From NCBI GenBank assembly GCA_028583605.1, contig CM053328.1:4210304-4274303 (forward strand): DNA of 64,000 nucleotides, written 5' to 3'. A model generated the notes under the pieces. It was not told where the DNA came from, searched no databases, and worked only from the letters and a program-made list of their open reading frames with translations. Position numbers and translations under genes: made by a program. Origin of the DNA: Dastarcus helophoroides (lineage: Eukaryota > Arthropoda > Insecta > Coleoptera > Bothrideridae). Below, one piece after another: positions 47,738-58,620 of this stretch (its first letter is position 1; the number at the start of each line of letters is the position of its first letter).

Positions 47738-49103
47738 TTTTTTTCAAAAATGTTATATTTTTTCTGTGAGTTCTGAGTTTTAACTTCTTGCTTTCAGAGT
47801 TAGTGGAAATTTTAAGTTTTTTCATTATACTTTTTTCTAAAAAGTCAAATTTTTATAATTTTTTCCTTGTTTTGATTTAAAATTTTGTGATATTTCTTAT
47901 ATTTTTTTAATAGCCCACTTTTAAACTCGACAATTCGAAAAATTCGTACACAAGCTGAGTTTTTTCTTGAAATGATAAATTTTTTTGTATATAATATCGA
48001 TTTTTTAAAGAAAAGTGGAAAATTTTGGTTTTGTTTTCGAAATATTAACCTTTTCTTAAAATTGTAGATGACAATTTACAATTTTGTTCTTTTATTTACA
48101 TTTCTACTTTAATCACAAATGGATTTTCTAGATATTTTGTATTTTCACTTCATTTCAATATTTAAAGCAGAGAGCTTTCAAGGTCGAGCAGTTCTCCAAA
48201 TTTAAACATATATTTAGAAATTTATTTATATCTGCACCAACCTTTTCAGCTCCTTTAGAAGTTGAATTTCCAAAAATTAGTTCTTGTTGCGTACCCACCA
48301 GCTCAGCAATAAGCTTTCTTAAGGAGCTCTTAGAGTCATCATTTTTTAGAGTTTGACATCGGGAAATATTGTCAGAAAGTTAACATTATGTTAACATAAA
48401 GATTTCTCATCCTACAGACATCTATCAAAACCATCTTATAGATATCTGTTAAATGTCAGTAATCTGACGACTAAAAAAAGTTATCTAAATGTTAACGTTT
48501 CTGCGTCTCTTAAAGATATCGCTAAAATGATATCTTTAAGATATCTTTCTGATTTAGGTGCTGCATAGGACCTGAAAGGAACATACTGTCCTTCTCTTTT
48601 TTTAAATTCAATAATTACAGCTCTCCGCATCTAAATTTCAATATTTAAAGCCGAGAGATTTGAAGATCAAGCAGTTCTCCAAATTTGACCTCTTTTTTGC
48701 AAATTTATTCATATCTGCACCAATTAACAGCTCTTTTTCACTCCTTTAGAAGTTGAATTTCCCAAAAATTAGTTCTTGTTGCGTACCCAGGACCTAGGAC
48801 CTGAAAGGAATATACTGTCCTTTTCTATTTCTAAATTCAATAATTACAGCTCTCCGCTAATGAGTGTACAGTCAGTCATTGAATCAGGGTAATTCTAGTG
48901 TAGAGCGCCACAAGTTTGCTCTGTTAACAGAGATCTTAAAATTTTGAAACTATTTCATCTAATGCTTAGATTAGGGAGTAGTTCATTAACCGAACTTAAT
49001 ACATTTTAACTACTGTCAATGGAATTCGAACCTCTCAAAAAATTAACAGTACTCAATTCAAACTAATACACTTTTGGTAAAATTATCCCAAATTCTCGTT
49101 GAA

Positions 49104-49997
49104 ATGGACATAAAAAAGAGCAAAACAGTTCAGCAGTGGCTTTTACACCAATTCGGGGAAATCCCCAACATGAAAACTTTACCGGACAAAGCTAAGGACG
49201 GATACTTTATTTGCCAACTGCTTCGCAATTACGGTCTGATAAGCAAAGAAGATTTGGATTTAATCCACAAAAACCAAAGCATATCGATTGCTTACGCCAA
49301 TTTCAAAAACCACATAATGGATTGGCTTGAAGACATCGATGTTGATCTTGAAGAAGACGATCTAGTAGATATAGTTCAAGGTAAGGAACTGGCGGCGATG
49401 AGGCTTCTATATGACATGTACTTACGATTGGAGGATGTGGATTCTAGGCTTTATATTCCAAGGAAACGAAAGAAGCGAAATCGTCAGGGAATTGAAGAGG
49501 AGAAACCATCAAAAGTAGAAGCTGAATATGCGGTGGAAAGCTTAGATTTAATTGATATACGGAAGCGACGTCTAAAGAATTTGATGATGCACTGTAGGGA
49601 AGAACGACAACATTATTACCAATCGTTACGGTTGCCAAAAGGAGCACTTTCGTTGGATTTTGAAAAGTGCGATTGTCCTTGTGAGTGTTTAGATTTTAAA
49701 GAAAAAAAATCTGACATCTTACCGATTGGGGACGACGAGAAAGATCTTAGTTTCGATGAATTGGTTGAACAACAGGAAAAATCTAAAATGAACGAATTCA
49801 GACCCAGTCTCAACGAAGCTAAAAGAATCATTGGGGAAATCAAGGATCGAGTGAGTAAGAATGTTAGTCGGAAGATATTGGGGCAGCAGTTGCAATGCCA
49901 GTTGTTAGATAAGGCTTGGTATCACATAGAAAAGACGTATTTTGAGAAACCGACGTGCGACAGACTTGCTTATCATATGTGCCAGTGGAATAAATAA
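49104..49997 (+). CDS. SPEF2-like N-terminal CH-domain protein, intact copy B
   Basis: The frame starts at ATG 49104 (MDIKKSKTVQQWLLHQFG) and gives 297 residues to TAA at 49997; an upstream in-frame TTG is not needed. Residues about 8-110 read as the CH-like domain of sperm flagellar proteins, followed by PRKRKKRNRQ, a Cys cluster (CDCPCECLDF) and acidic helices, ending AYHMCQWNK. SPEF2-type proteins work in the axoneme of sperm and cilia and are several times longer; the adenylate-kinase-like and later parts are absent. Differences from copy A in the shared part are few and conservative (I for L, I for M, S for A), so the duplication is recent. It has no introns. A hAT-like remnant 38 bp after the stop suggests that the 3' part was cut off by an insertion. 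Confidence 0.7.
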   Translation: MDIKKSKTVQQWLLHQFGEIPNMKTLPDKAKDGYFICQLLRNYGLISKEDLDLIHKNQSISIAYANFKNHIMDWLEDIDVDLEEDDLVDIVQGKELAAMRLLYDMYLRLEDVDSRLYIPRKRKKRNRQGIEEEKPSKVEAEYAVESLDLIDIRKRRLKNLMMHCREERQHYYQSLRLPKGALSLDFEKCDCPCECLDFKEKKSDILPIGDDEKDLSFDELVEQQEKSKMNEFRPSLNEAKRIIGEIKDRVSKNVSRKILGQQLQCQLLDKAWYHIEKTYFEKPTCDRLAYHMCQWNK

Positions 49998-50034
49998 TAA
50001 TTTCGTTTATTATTATTTTCTTTGTTGTAGAAAC

Positions 50035-50110
50035 CAATAGCGGCTCGTAGCTAAAATTAGTGGTCCCAAAAAATGTTTAGCACTCATGGTAAAATTGTAC
50101 GAAAGGAAAC
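50035..50110 (+). mobile_element. Left-end remnant of a hAT-like element, block B
   Basis: CAATAGCGGCTCGTAGC, paralogous to 15754-15830, sits between the SPEF2-like fragment and the satellite. Confidence 0.5.
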
Positions 50111-50243
50111 AAATATGGATTGGCTAAAACATATTCTAGAGCAAATTTTGTTGTAATTTTTAATCTTTCTTGAATTCAGGGGACAAGCTTGTATATCAAT
50201 CAACCAAAATTTCGTTTTTTTTCTTAAAATTCTGAGAAAAAAT

Positions 50244-50830
50244 GTCGAAATTCCAACTCTCAGTCGAAATTCTGAGATTAAAGTCGAAATTTCCAGAAAA
50301 AGTCGAAATTTTGAGTTTTAACTCGAAATTCCGAAATTAAGGTCGAAATTCCTAGAAAAAAGTCGAAATTCCGACATAAAAGTCGAAATTCTACAGTTAA
50401 ACACAAAATTTCGAGAAAAAAATCGAAATTTCGAGTTTAAAGTCGATATTACGAGAAAAAAGTCGAAATTTCGGGAAAAAAGTCGAAATTTCGAGATTAA
50501 AACTAAAATTTCGTGATTAAAACTGAAATTTCGAAAAAAAACTTAAAAGTTTAAGTTTAAAGTCGAAGTTCCGAGATAAAAGTTGAAATTGCGAGATTAA
50601 AGTCGAAATTTCCAGAACAAAGTCGAAATTTCGTGTTTAAAGCCGAAGTTTCGAGAAAAAAGTCGAAATTTCGAGTTTAAAGTCGAAAATCTGAGATGAA
50701 AGTCAAAACTTCAAGATTAAAGATGAAATTTCTAGAAAAAAATCGAAATTTCGAGTTTAAAGTCGAAATTCCGAAAATAAAATCGAAGTTTCGAGAAAAA
50801 AAGTGGAAATTTCGAGAAGAGTCAAAATTT
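50244..50830. repeat. 20-bp satellite array, block B
   Basis: About 29 units of the TCGAAATTTCGA type, paralogous to 15961-16560. It has slightly fewer units, so the array has changed length since the duplication. Confidence 0.85.
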
Positions 50831-51443
50831 CTCAAGATATATATTTTTTTTAACGATGCCCTTTCTACGTCTTCGTAATAAAAGCAAAAACTGTCAATGA
50901 AGTAGAAATTTTCAAAATAAAGTCCAAAATTTGGAAAAACAAAATTTAAAAATGGCGAAGATTTCAAAATAATGTAAATTCGGGAAAATTTTTGAAATGT
51001 TAAAAAAATCGATTCATTTAACACGTTAAAGAAAGTAGTGGCAGTCCCAATATTGGGCTGAGTTGGATGACCTATCAACTAACTGCAGCGAAGTTTTTAA
51101 GTCAGTTTGGTGTATCATGGGTTACATAACAATTAAATATTAGCGCCCTCGGCGCGACATACGTTTAGTTACGATAAATCGTTGAGTAAAAATTTATCAC
51201 TCAACGGTTAAATTTAACAAACAATGTTAATTATGTGGGTTGCAATTTGGCGTCACACATAATGTGATTAATTTTCACGATTAACATTAAAAACCTTGCG
51301 CGTCAATCAGGATTATACAGAACAATTTTTTTTTACAAAAACCTGCTTTACTTCGTACAGTTTTCTTAATGGATACCCCCCATTTTTATTTTTATTTTTG
51401 ACCGAATTAAAAAATTCAAAAGCTGGTCATTCGGTATATTTGT

Positions 51444-54400
51444 TTATTTCACATTGCATACGCTGTTGTGTAAATTAGAAAAGAATTTGATGATGTCGTC
51501 CTTTTTTTCTTTGCAATTTTCTTTTATAAACTCAACCGCACACTTTTCTATGCCAGCAGCAACCCTAGAAAACACATAAGTTACATTATATCGCTTACTT
51601 TGGAAATGGAAATACAAATCTTCTTCCCTAAAACCAAGAAGGATTAAAAAACAACAGAGGTTGCTCTAACGCGTTTCGATAGCCAAGCTATCATCTTCAA
51701 AGAGATACAGGTGATAGCGTGGCTATCGAAACGCGTTAGAGCAACTTCTGTTGGGTTTTTTAATCCTTCTTGGTTTCAGCGGATAAGATTTGTATTTCAA
51801 TTTTTGAAGATAACCAAGGACCAGCCACCAAAATTATCGCTTACTTTGGTTTTTTAAATAGACTTACTTGCATATCAACTTTCTTGACATCATTTCCTTT
51901 TCAGCTAGTTTTATTTTGCTTCCAAGAAGTGGTTCTAGGCAGTTCTTTGATATAGCTGCCGTAATGCATTTATCTCCTAATATACCTAAAACGAAAAAAA
52001 ATGTTGTGAAAAAATGTAACTACCTAATTGGTGAAATTAGGCACCCACCTGGTGAGGGGGGGGGCTGATTTACGATCATTATTTTTATTTTCCTAACCAT
52101 TTTGTAATGCAACATCATCTAGGGAGAAATCAACTTTCTTCAATTATTTTTTTGCTGCAAACTTTTTAGAAATATCAAGCTTTGTCTTAAAATTTCAAAA
52201 TTTTTGTCAAAATTCTTAGTTTTCTGCGAGATTTTTATTTTTTCTAAAATTCGTATTTTACATTCATATTTAGAGCTTTTCTCCTAAAATCATTGACCCC
52301 TGAAGTTTCTTTCAAATGTTTGTTTCCTTTTAGAAATATTGAATTTAATTTTGATTAAACAAGATTTTTTTTTTGGTATTTTGATTTGAAAGTCGAACAT
52401 TCTTTTAATAACTTCCCGTATAGAACCGAAATCAAAAAGATATTTTAAAGATATCATTTTAGCGATATCTTTAAGAGACGAAGAAATGTTAACATTTAGA
52501 TAACTTTTTTTAGTCGTCAGATTACTGACATCTAACAGATATCTATAAAATGATTTTGAGGGATGTCTTTAGAATGAGAAATCTTTATGTTAACATAATG
52601 TTAACTTTCGGACAATATTTCCCGATGTCAGACTCTAAAAAATGATGACTCTAAGAGCTCTTTAAGAGAGCTTATTTCTGAGCGGGTTAAATGTTTTTTC
52701 TTACGATTTTCACTTAAGTGTGAATTTTTTTTAAATTTCAGAGCTAAGCTTACAATTATCTCTGTGTTTTGAAAACTTCAGGCGTTAACTCGAACTTTTG
52801 CGTTTTTGAAGGATTTGATTAAAAATTTTGAGTTTTATTAAAAAGGGTCTAGCAAAAGGCTGAGCAATTCTTTTCGAATTCTCGACTTTCATATAAATTT
52901 GCTCCTTTTTTATTTTACTTCCTGAAAATTTCGATTTTTAAAAAAAAGTGATTTTCTTTTAATATTTCGTCTTTTTACTATTAAAATTTCAATTTTTCTT
53001 CTTCAAATAATGACTTTTTTAAAAGGAAGATTTTTCAATTTTGAGCTGAAAATTTCCAAAAAAATTTAGAAAAATGTGCTAGTTTAAAATCTAAATAGGA
53101 ATTTTGAAAAAAAAAAGAGTACCAAACAAATTTTGGCTTTAATTTAAAAACTGAATTTCTACAAAACCATTTCTCGAAATTTTGCCTTCAAATACAAAAT
53201 TTCGAAATGATGTCTAAACTCAGAGAAGAAATGTTTGTTTGAAGGAAATTTTTAAGATTATTATTGAATTTAAGCGAGCAATTCTTGTATATAAATATGT
53301 ATATATTTGGTATCTCGGAAACCGCTCTAACGATTTCGATGAAATTTTCATTTTTGGCCAAGTGTACCCATTAGAGGTCTATTAAAGTTGAATGTCTTTT
53401 TTGAAAAAACTCGATTTCTCACAAAAAAAAAAACATTTTCTTCATTGCCATTTCGTAGATCTTAGCGGTACTTGCATTAGATGTTAGGATACTTGGTACA
53501 GAGATGGCACTGACGTCTTACGTCGTCCCTCGCACTGGATGTTAGGAAACCGGTAACGAGATGGCGTTGACGTCTTACATGGTGTATCGGCCAGAGGTTA
53601 GGGTAAAGACACACGAAGCGGTTTTCGCCGAGTCGGCACCAATTTGGAGCAAACACACGACTCGTCTTGAAAGCTGCCAACGCGCGCGGTGTAAGTGAAG
53701 ATGTTGCCAGTTTTTCCTGAAGCAATGGATTCTGACGATGAATTAATAATTTTAAATCAATTTACGATATTGTCGTCTAAATAATAAAAAAAAGAAACTT
53801 TGTATGCGGAAATATCCAGTTGTTCAGAAACGCAAAAAAAGTCAATTTTATGTTCTATTTACGAGGACAATTCAAAGCGATGTCGCAGTAATGCGAAACC
53901 TGGTCCGGTGTTAGCAAACATTTATCGAAATATTGTGGAATTTTTAATTTCTGTTACGTTTTCATCGTTACTAAATTTTAATAGTTATAATATTAAAGAA
54001 TTCCACGAAGTAAGGGTTGGAAATGTCAATTTAATATTAAGATTTAAAGCGAAAAATCTGGATTTATAGGTAAAAATGCCGGTTTTACAAGAAAAGAGTT
54101 CGTTCGAACCTGCGATGGTAAAAAAGATTTAAACGTAAAACTGATGCGAAAAATTGGGATTTGTAGGTAAAAATTGCAAGTAAATACAAGATTTTACAAA
54201 AATAAGAACTTCGAACGAAGCTCAATTACCCAGATATTTACTTTTTAAAGAAATTATGTAAAACTAACTTGAAATTTCCTCCTCATTGTAGGTGCAATAC
54301 TGTTCGCTGAAATTCTCCATGAGATCATGAATATAACTAAACATCTTCTTCAAGCTCGAATACGCACGCGCACACTCTGTAATAAAATAGTGAACACTGC

Positions 54401-54817
54401 GTCTGCATTTCTGTAGATCTTCCGATTTCAGCTTTTGGCACATCGTAAGATTAGTGGTAGATAACTTTCCTAAACTCTTTAGGATACAATCGTGCGTATA
54501 GGTCAAAGGTTCCTGAAATAATCCGCTTGGTTTAAATAATTATTTTGCATTCCGCTGACTTACAAGATAAGTTTTAGAGTCAATGACATCGCCTGTGCAG
54601 GGGGCTGTTTCATCGGGATATAAAACTTGCATGAAGGTTTGTGCCAGTATTGGGAATCCGATTATTCCGTTTTCTAGGTGGTTCGGTTTGAACAGTTTTG
54701 CAACTGATTGGCTAACAATGCCTAAAACTAAAAATATCACGTTATCACCGTGTAATATTGTTTGTTTATTTCTTTTTTACCTGATATAGTGATGACAATA
54801 ATTTTGACACCTTGCAT
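51444..54817 (-). CDS. Secreted 12-Cys haemolymph-like protein, copy 4
   Basis: Exons on the minus strand: 54817-54781, 54727-54564, 54512-54269, 51985-51868, 51564-51444. They join in frame into 227 residues; exon 3 is 6 bp longer than in the other copies. It is the most diverged copy (for example CRRSVHYFITECARAYSSLKK in exon 3), yet keeps all 12 cysteines, the sequon NLT, the signal peptide and the invariant tail FFSNLHNSVCNVK. Differences are mostly amino-acid changes without stops, which suggests selection on the protein. Intron 3 holds a Harbinger-like fragment at 53601. Confidence 0.75.
51609..51798. repeat. Long foldback in intron 4 of copy 4
   Basis: Arms GAAATACAAATCTTC to CGATAGCCAAGCTATC and GATAGCGTGGCTATCG to TTTGTATTTC. 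Here the inner arms are fully complementary. Confidence 0.8.
53601..53884 (+). mobile_element. Left end of a PIF/Harbinger-like element
   Basis: TTA (53598-53600) is followed by GGGTAAAGACACACGAAGCG and GTTTTCGCCGAGTCGGC, similar to the ends of the MITE at 58882 (TTTTACACACGGACGG, TTTTTCGCCGACCGGC). The other units read GGTTATCCGGG here. A short frame from ATG 53725 (MDSDDELIILNQF) may be the start of a transposase. The right end is lost: unit sequence resumes at GCAGTAATGCGAAACC. Confidence 0.5.
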
Positions 54818-54886
54818 TTTTGAATTCAAACTTGAGAATGAATTGTTAATTAAATGTATTACATTTTTAATTAAATGTAGGCGCAA

Positions 54887-54904
54887 TATCGTTATATCAC
54901 GATA
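54887..54904. promoter_or_regulatory. Split palindrome upstream of copy 4 start
   Basis: TATCGT-TATATC-ACGATA lies 70-87 bp upstream of the ATG at 54817. The arms are intact although the spacer differs from the other copies. Confidence 0.45.
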
Positions 54905-54986
54905 AGAATTTGATGCGTTTTAAAATTAGGCACGGATTTCTTACACGGTGGTCCAAGAAAATGACCACATTTTATTTCACAATATA

Positions 54987-55449
54987 TATGTGTGTCACTG
55001 AGTGATTCACACAGGTGTTCGCCGTAATACGTAGGTGAGCCTTATAGCCCAGTCGGCGAGGAAATCGCTATAGAGGTGAAAAATACAAACTAATACAACA
55101 GCGATTTTATTATTGCAATCTATTAGTAGGTCAATTTTGAGCATATGTCTAAATTGGGGCGGCGCGGGGGGCTGTGCGTCAGGCGCCATTTTGATAAACG
55201 CGTTTTAGTAAATATCTCGAGAATGGTCGATCCTATGAAGAAAATACAGGAAACCATATTTATAGAAAAATATATAGTTTAATTTTTTTATAAAACATAT
55301 TTTTCTATAAAATGAATATTTTACGAGTTATTACAATGAAAAGTTTTTACTTTTTAATTTTTTCTTACTAGTTTTAAAACCGTTAGCATTTGTTGAAAAC
55401 AGTTAGAATCAAAGTTATAGAGCATAAAATTCTCTACAAATTTGATATA
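54987..55449. repeat. 463-bp direct repeat X, left copy
   Basis: It runs from TATGTGTGTCACTGAG to AAATTTGATATA. The first 60 bp belong to the upstream region of the haemolymph-like units; the rest, from TAGCCCAGTCGGCGAGG on, is found only here and at 60438-60900. A 60-codon minus frame (MAPDAQPPAPPQFRHML) is identical in both copies but has no recognised domain. Confidence 0.75.
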
Positions 55450-58400
55450 CAGGATCGGCCAGTACACTATTTCGGTCTGCTTGCCAATGAGAACGACAAA
55501 GCAAACTTCTGATATGAGACAAGACGGAAAGAGAAACTAAATCGGCAGAGATGCCACATGGTAATTCATTTATGTGTATCTCCTTCATTATGACCGGGAT
55601 AAATCGCTTCAGCGCTTCTTCGATTCAACAATTGGGAGAATGATAAGGGTACATGTGTAGCGCACATGTCACCTGGCACCGATTGGCATTATTTCTACAT
55701 GGACTTACGACTGGACCGAATCTGCATTAAATAAATCATCCTCTAGTAATCCGTCCGTCGCGGGCGTAAGGAGCATACAACGCATACGGGCGGCACTATC
55801 GAGGAGGCGGCAATAGACATGTAGTCGGGGATTTAATCCAAATTAAAAATACTTCAAAATCGAATTTTCCGAACTTTTAAACTCAAATATTTCATATTGT
55901 TCCTTAAATTGTGACAGTAATCCGAAAATGTTAGTCAAAAATTCGCGGAAAAAACCGAAGTTTCTAGTTTTTTCAGTTAACACTCAAAAAAAAGTAGAAC
56001 TTCAAAAAAAATTTTAAAATCTCTTGAAAAAAAAAACGAAGTTTTGAGTTTATGCCAACAATTTAAGAGAAAAAGTAAAAATTTAAAATAAGAACTCGAA
56101 ATTTTGTGAAAAAAAAATTTGTAAAATTTTAAAAATAAAGGAAAAATCTCCCCAAAAAGACAAACTAGCTTATAAATTTAGTTTTCTTGAAGATAATAAA
56201 AAAGTATAAATTTAATACTTAGAATTTAGGAAATAACTTCCAGCAAAAAGAAAGAAATTTTTAGCAAAATGTTTGGATGAAACTCGACAAAAAAGTAAAA
56301 CATTAAAAAAAAATATTTTAAAAATGTTCGGCACTTTGAGAATAAAATTGAAGATTAATCGCGAGTCCAACCGCTACTTTGATACACGCTTCGCTATGGG
56401 CCAAAAAAAAGTGTTTTCATTAATTTTACATAAAATAGGCCGTTTGTTAATTTATAAGGTTTCTAAAAATGTGTAAATTCGAAGTCTGGTAATTAGTTAA
56501 TTGTTAAACAAAAGCTACTAACTAAATTCCTTATGTGGAGATCTTATGGCAAGATTAAGTTGTATACTAATAGGAAAACTTGCAATGTTCTTAACTGTCA
56601 TAACATTATAATTTAGATATTAAATATACTATCTAAACTATTAAGAAATTTTATTTTTTTTAGGTTTTTCATGGTTTAAAAAATTAATAATTACCAGATT
56701 GATTATAACAATTATAAATATCGCAAAATTACAATAATATTAAGTATAGTTGCCATAAATCCTTAGCGAAGGAAAAAAAACATATTAGCAACTTTAATAA
56801 TTATTATTCTACTTGGAATCTAAACGAAAAATCTAAAACTTTATGTAAATCATTTTTTCCAGCAGATTTTTTTTCTTTAACAGTTTTAGATGATTTGGTC
56901 AATTTGTGAAATTTTTGAATTAATATTTAATAACATAATAAAAAAGAATTTTACTTGCTTTGTTTTTGAAATAATTGCGAAAAACTGGACTGTTTTTTTT
57001 CAAATCTTTAATTGTTAATAACAGCGGCAATTGTTTATGTGTCGATATTTAGATCCAGAAATTCGGACTTTTTTCTCAAAATAAAAAACTATAAATTTCC
57101 AGAAAAGATAAAACTTCGAAGAAAATAATTAAAATTAAGCAACATTAGTCGAATAATGTTGTATAAAATTTTACTTTTTTCTTTGAAATTTGAAGTCTTC
57201 ATTTCAGATTTTAAAACTGATATTTATCGAATTTAAATACAAACTTTGGTTGCTATTTCTGCAACTTTGAATTTATAAAGGGATCATTTTGTAAAGAAAG
57301 AAAAAATCTGAGAAAAATACACCATTCGTTGAAAATTCAAAAATGTTTAAACAAATTTCTGGAGTTGAGAAATTTGAGTTTAGACTGAAAATTTTAACAA
57401 AAAAAAAAGTGTAATTTTCGAGAAAGCATACTTTTTTAAAATATAAATATTCTAGACATTACGAATTTTTTCTGAAATTTCATGTCATTTAAATTTAAAG
57501 ATTTTTATTTTTTGACCTTTAATTCAAATTTCTAGAAAAAAAAGGTTGAATTTTGAAGTCAAAATTTAAACTTTGCATTTCTTAAAATCCAAACTCCAAA
57601 TTAAAAACAAAACAAAAATATTACATTTCAATCAAGAAAACACTCAACATTTAGACATTTTTTGGGGTGAAATTGTGAACTTTTTTTGGAAATTCTTTTT
57701 TTTTTCTCGAAATTTGAACATTAAATTAAAAATGAATTATGAATTTTCGACTTTAAAGACGAATTTTTTTCAATTTTTAAACTCAACATTTCAATGTTGT
57801 TGCAATTTTAAAATGGTGACAAATATGAGAAAAGATTACTTTAAAAATTTAAAACCTTTAAACTCAATTTTTCAATGTTGTTGCAATTTTAAAATTGCGA
57901 CAAATATGAGAAAGTGTTACTTTAAAAATGTGAGAAAAAATTTGAAATTTTGATAAGAAACTTTCTGTAAAAATCAAAATTTTGGAAAAATTTTAAATCT
58001 TATAAAAATAAAAAACCAGAGATTTAGAGTTAAAACTATTATAATTTTAATATTTTGAGAATACATTTCAAATTCTTTAAGGCACTTTTACTTTCTTATA
58101 AAATTCCTAATTAGTTACTTCAAATTTTATTTATTTATTTTTTTACTTCAATTTTATATTTCAAAGTCGATTTTTTACATTAAATTCAAACTTTTAATCT
58201 TGTTCTTGAAATTCGTTAAGAATGGTTTCTGAAATTTCGATTTTCAATTCGAATTTCCGAATTTTAAGTCAAACTTTCAAAAATAAGTTAGATTTTTGAA
58301 TTCAATCATTTTTTTAAATGAAAATTAAAATTTTAATTAGTTTAAATGATTGTCTTGACATTTTAAGAAAAAAAATGAGATTGCGAAAAAAGTCTACATT

Positions 58401-58620
58401 TTAAGGTCATAATTTTAGAAAAGAGTAGAATTTCGAATATAAACTCGAAATGCGGTAGCATGGGTTCTCATAATTTTATAAGAGATTCGGTCGAACAGTA
58501 TTAAATTTATTGAATCGTCCAACAATTTCCACTCTTAACCATCTTCTTACAGAATTCGAGTAATTAATTTGTCTTTACACATCCAGCTGACCGAAATTAT
58601 GATGTATTGGCCAACTCGGG

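Larger units (their letters stand above)
47738..52690. repeat. Segmental duplication, block B
   Basis: Counterpart of block A (11585-18474), without the LINE and the hAT-like insert. It contains direct repeats around 48140-48790 with the inverted hairpin repeat 48300-48565, the intact SPEF2-like fragment, the 20-bp satellite, exons 5 and 4 of copy 4 with the foldback, and the hairpin repeat 52420-52684. Confidence 0.75.

Noticed and set aside
55007..55189. 60-codon minus frame in repeat X, identical at 60458-60640
   Set aside because: Identity follows from the 463-bp duplication; it is short, without homology or upstream signals.
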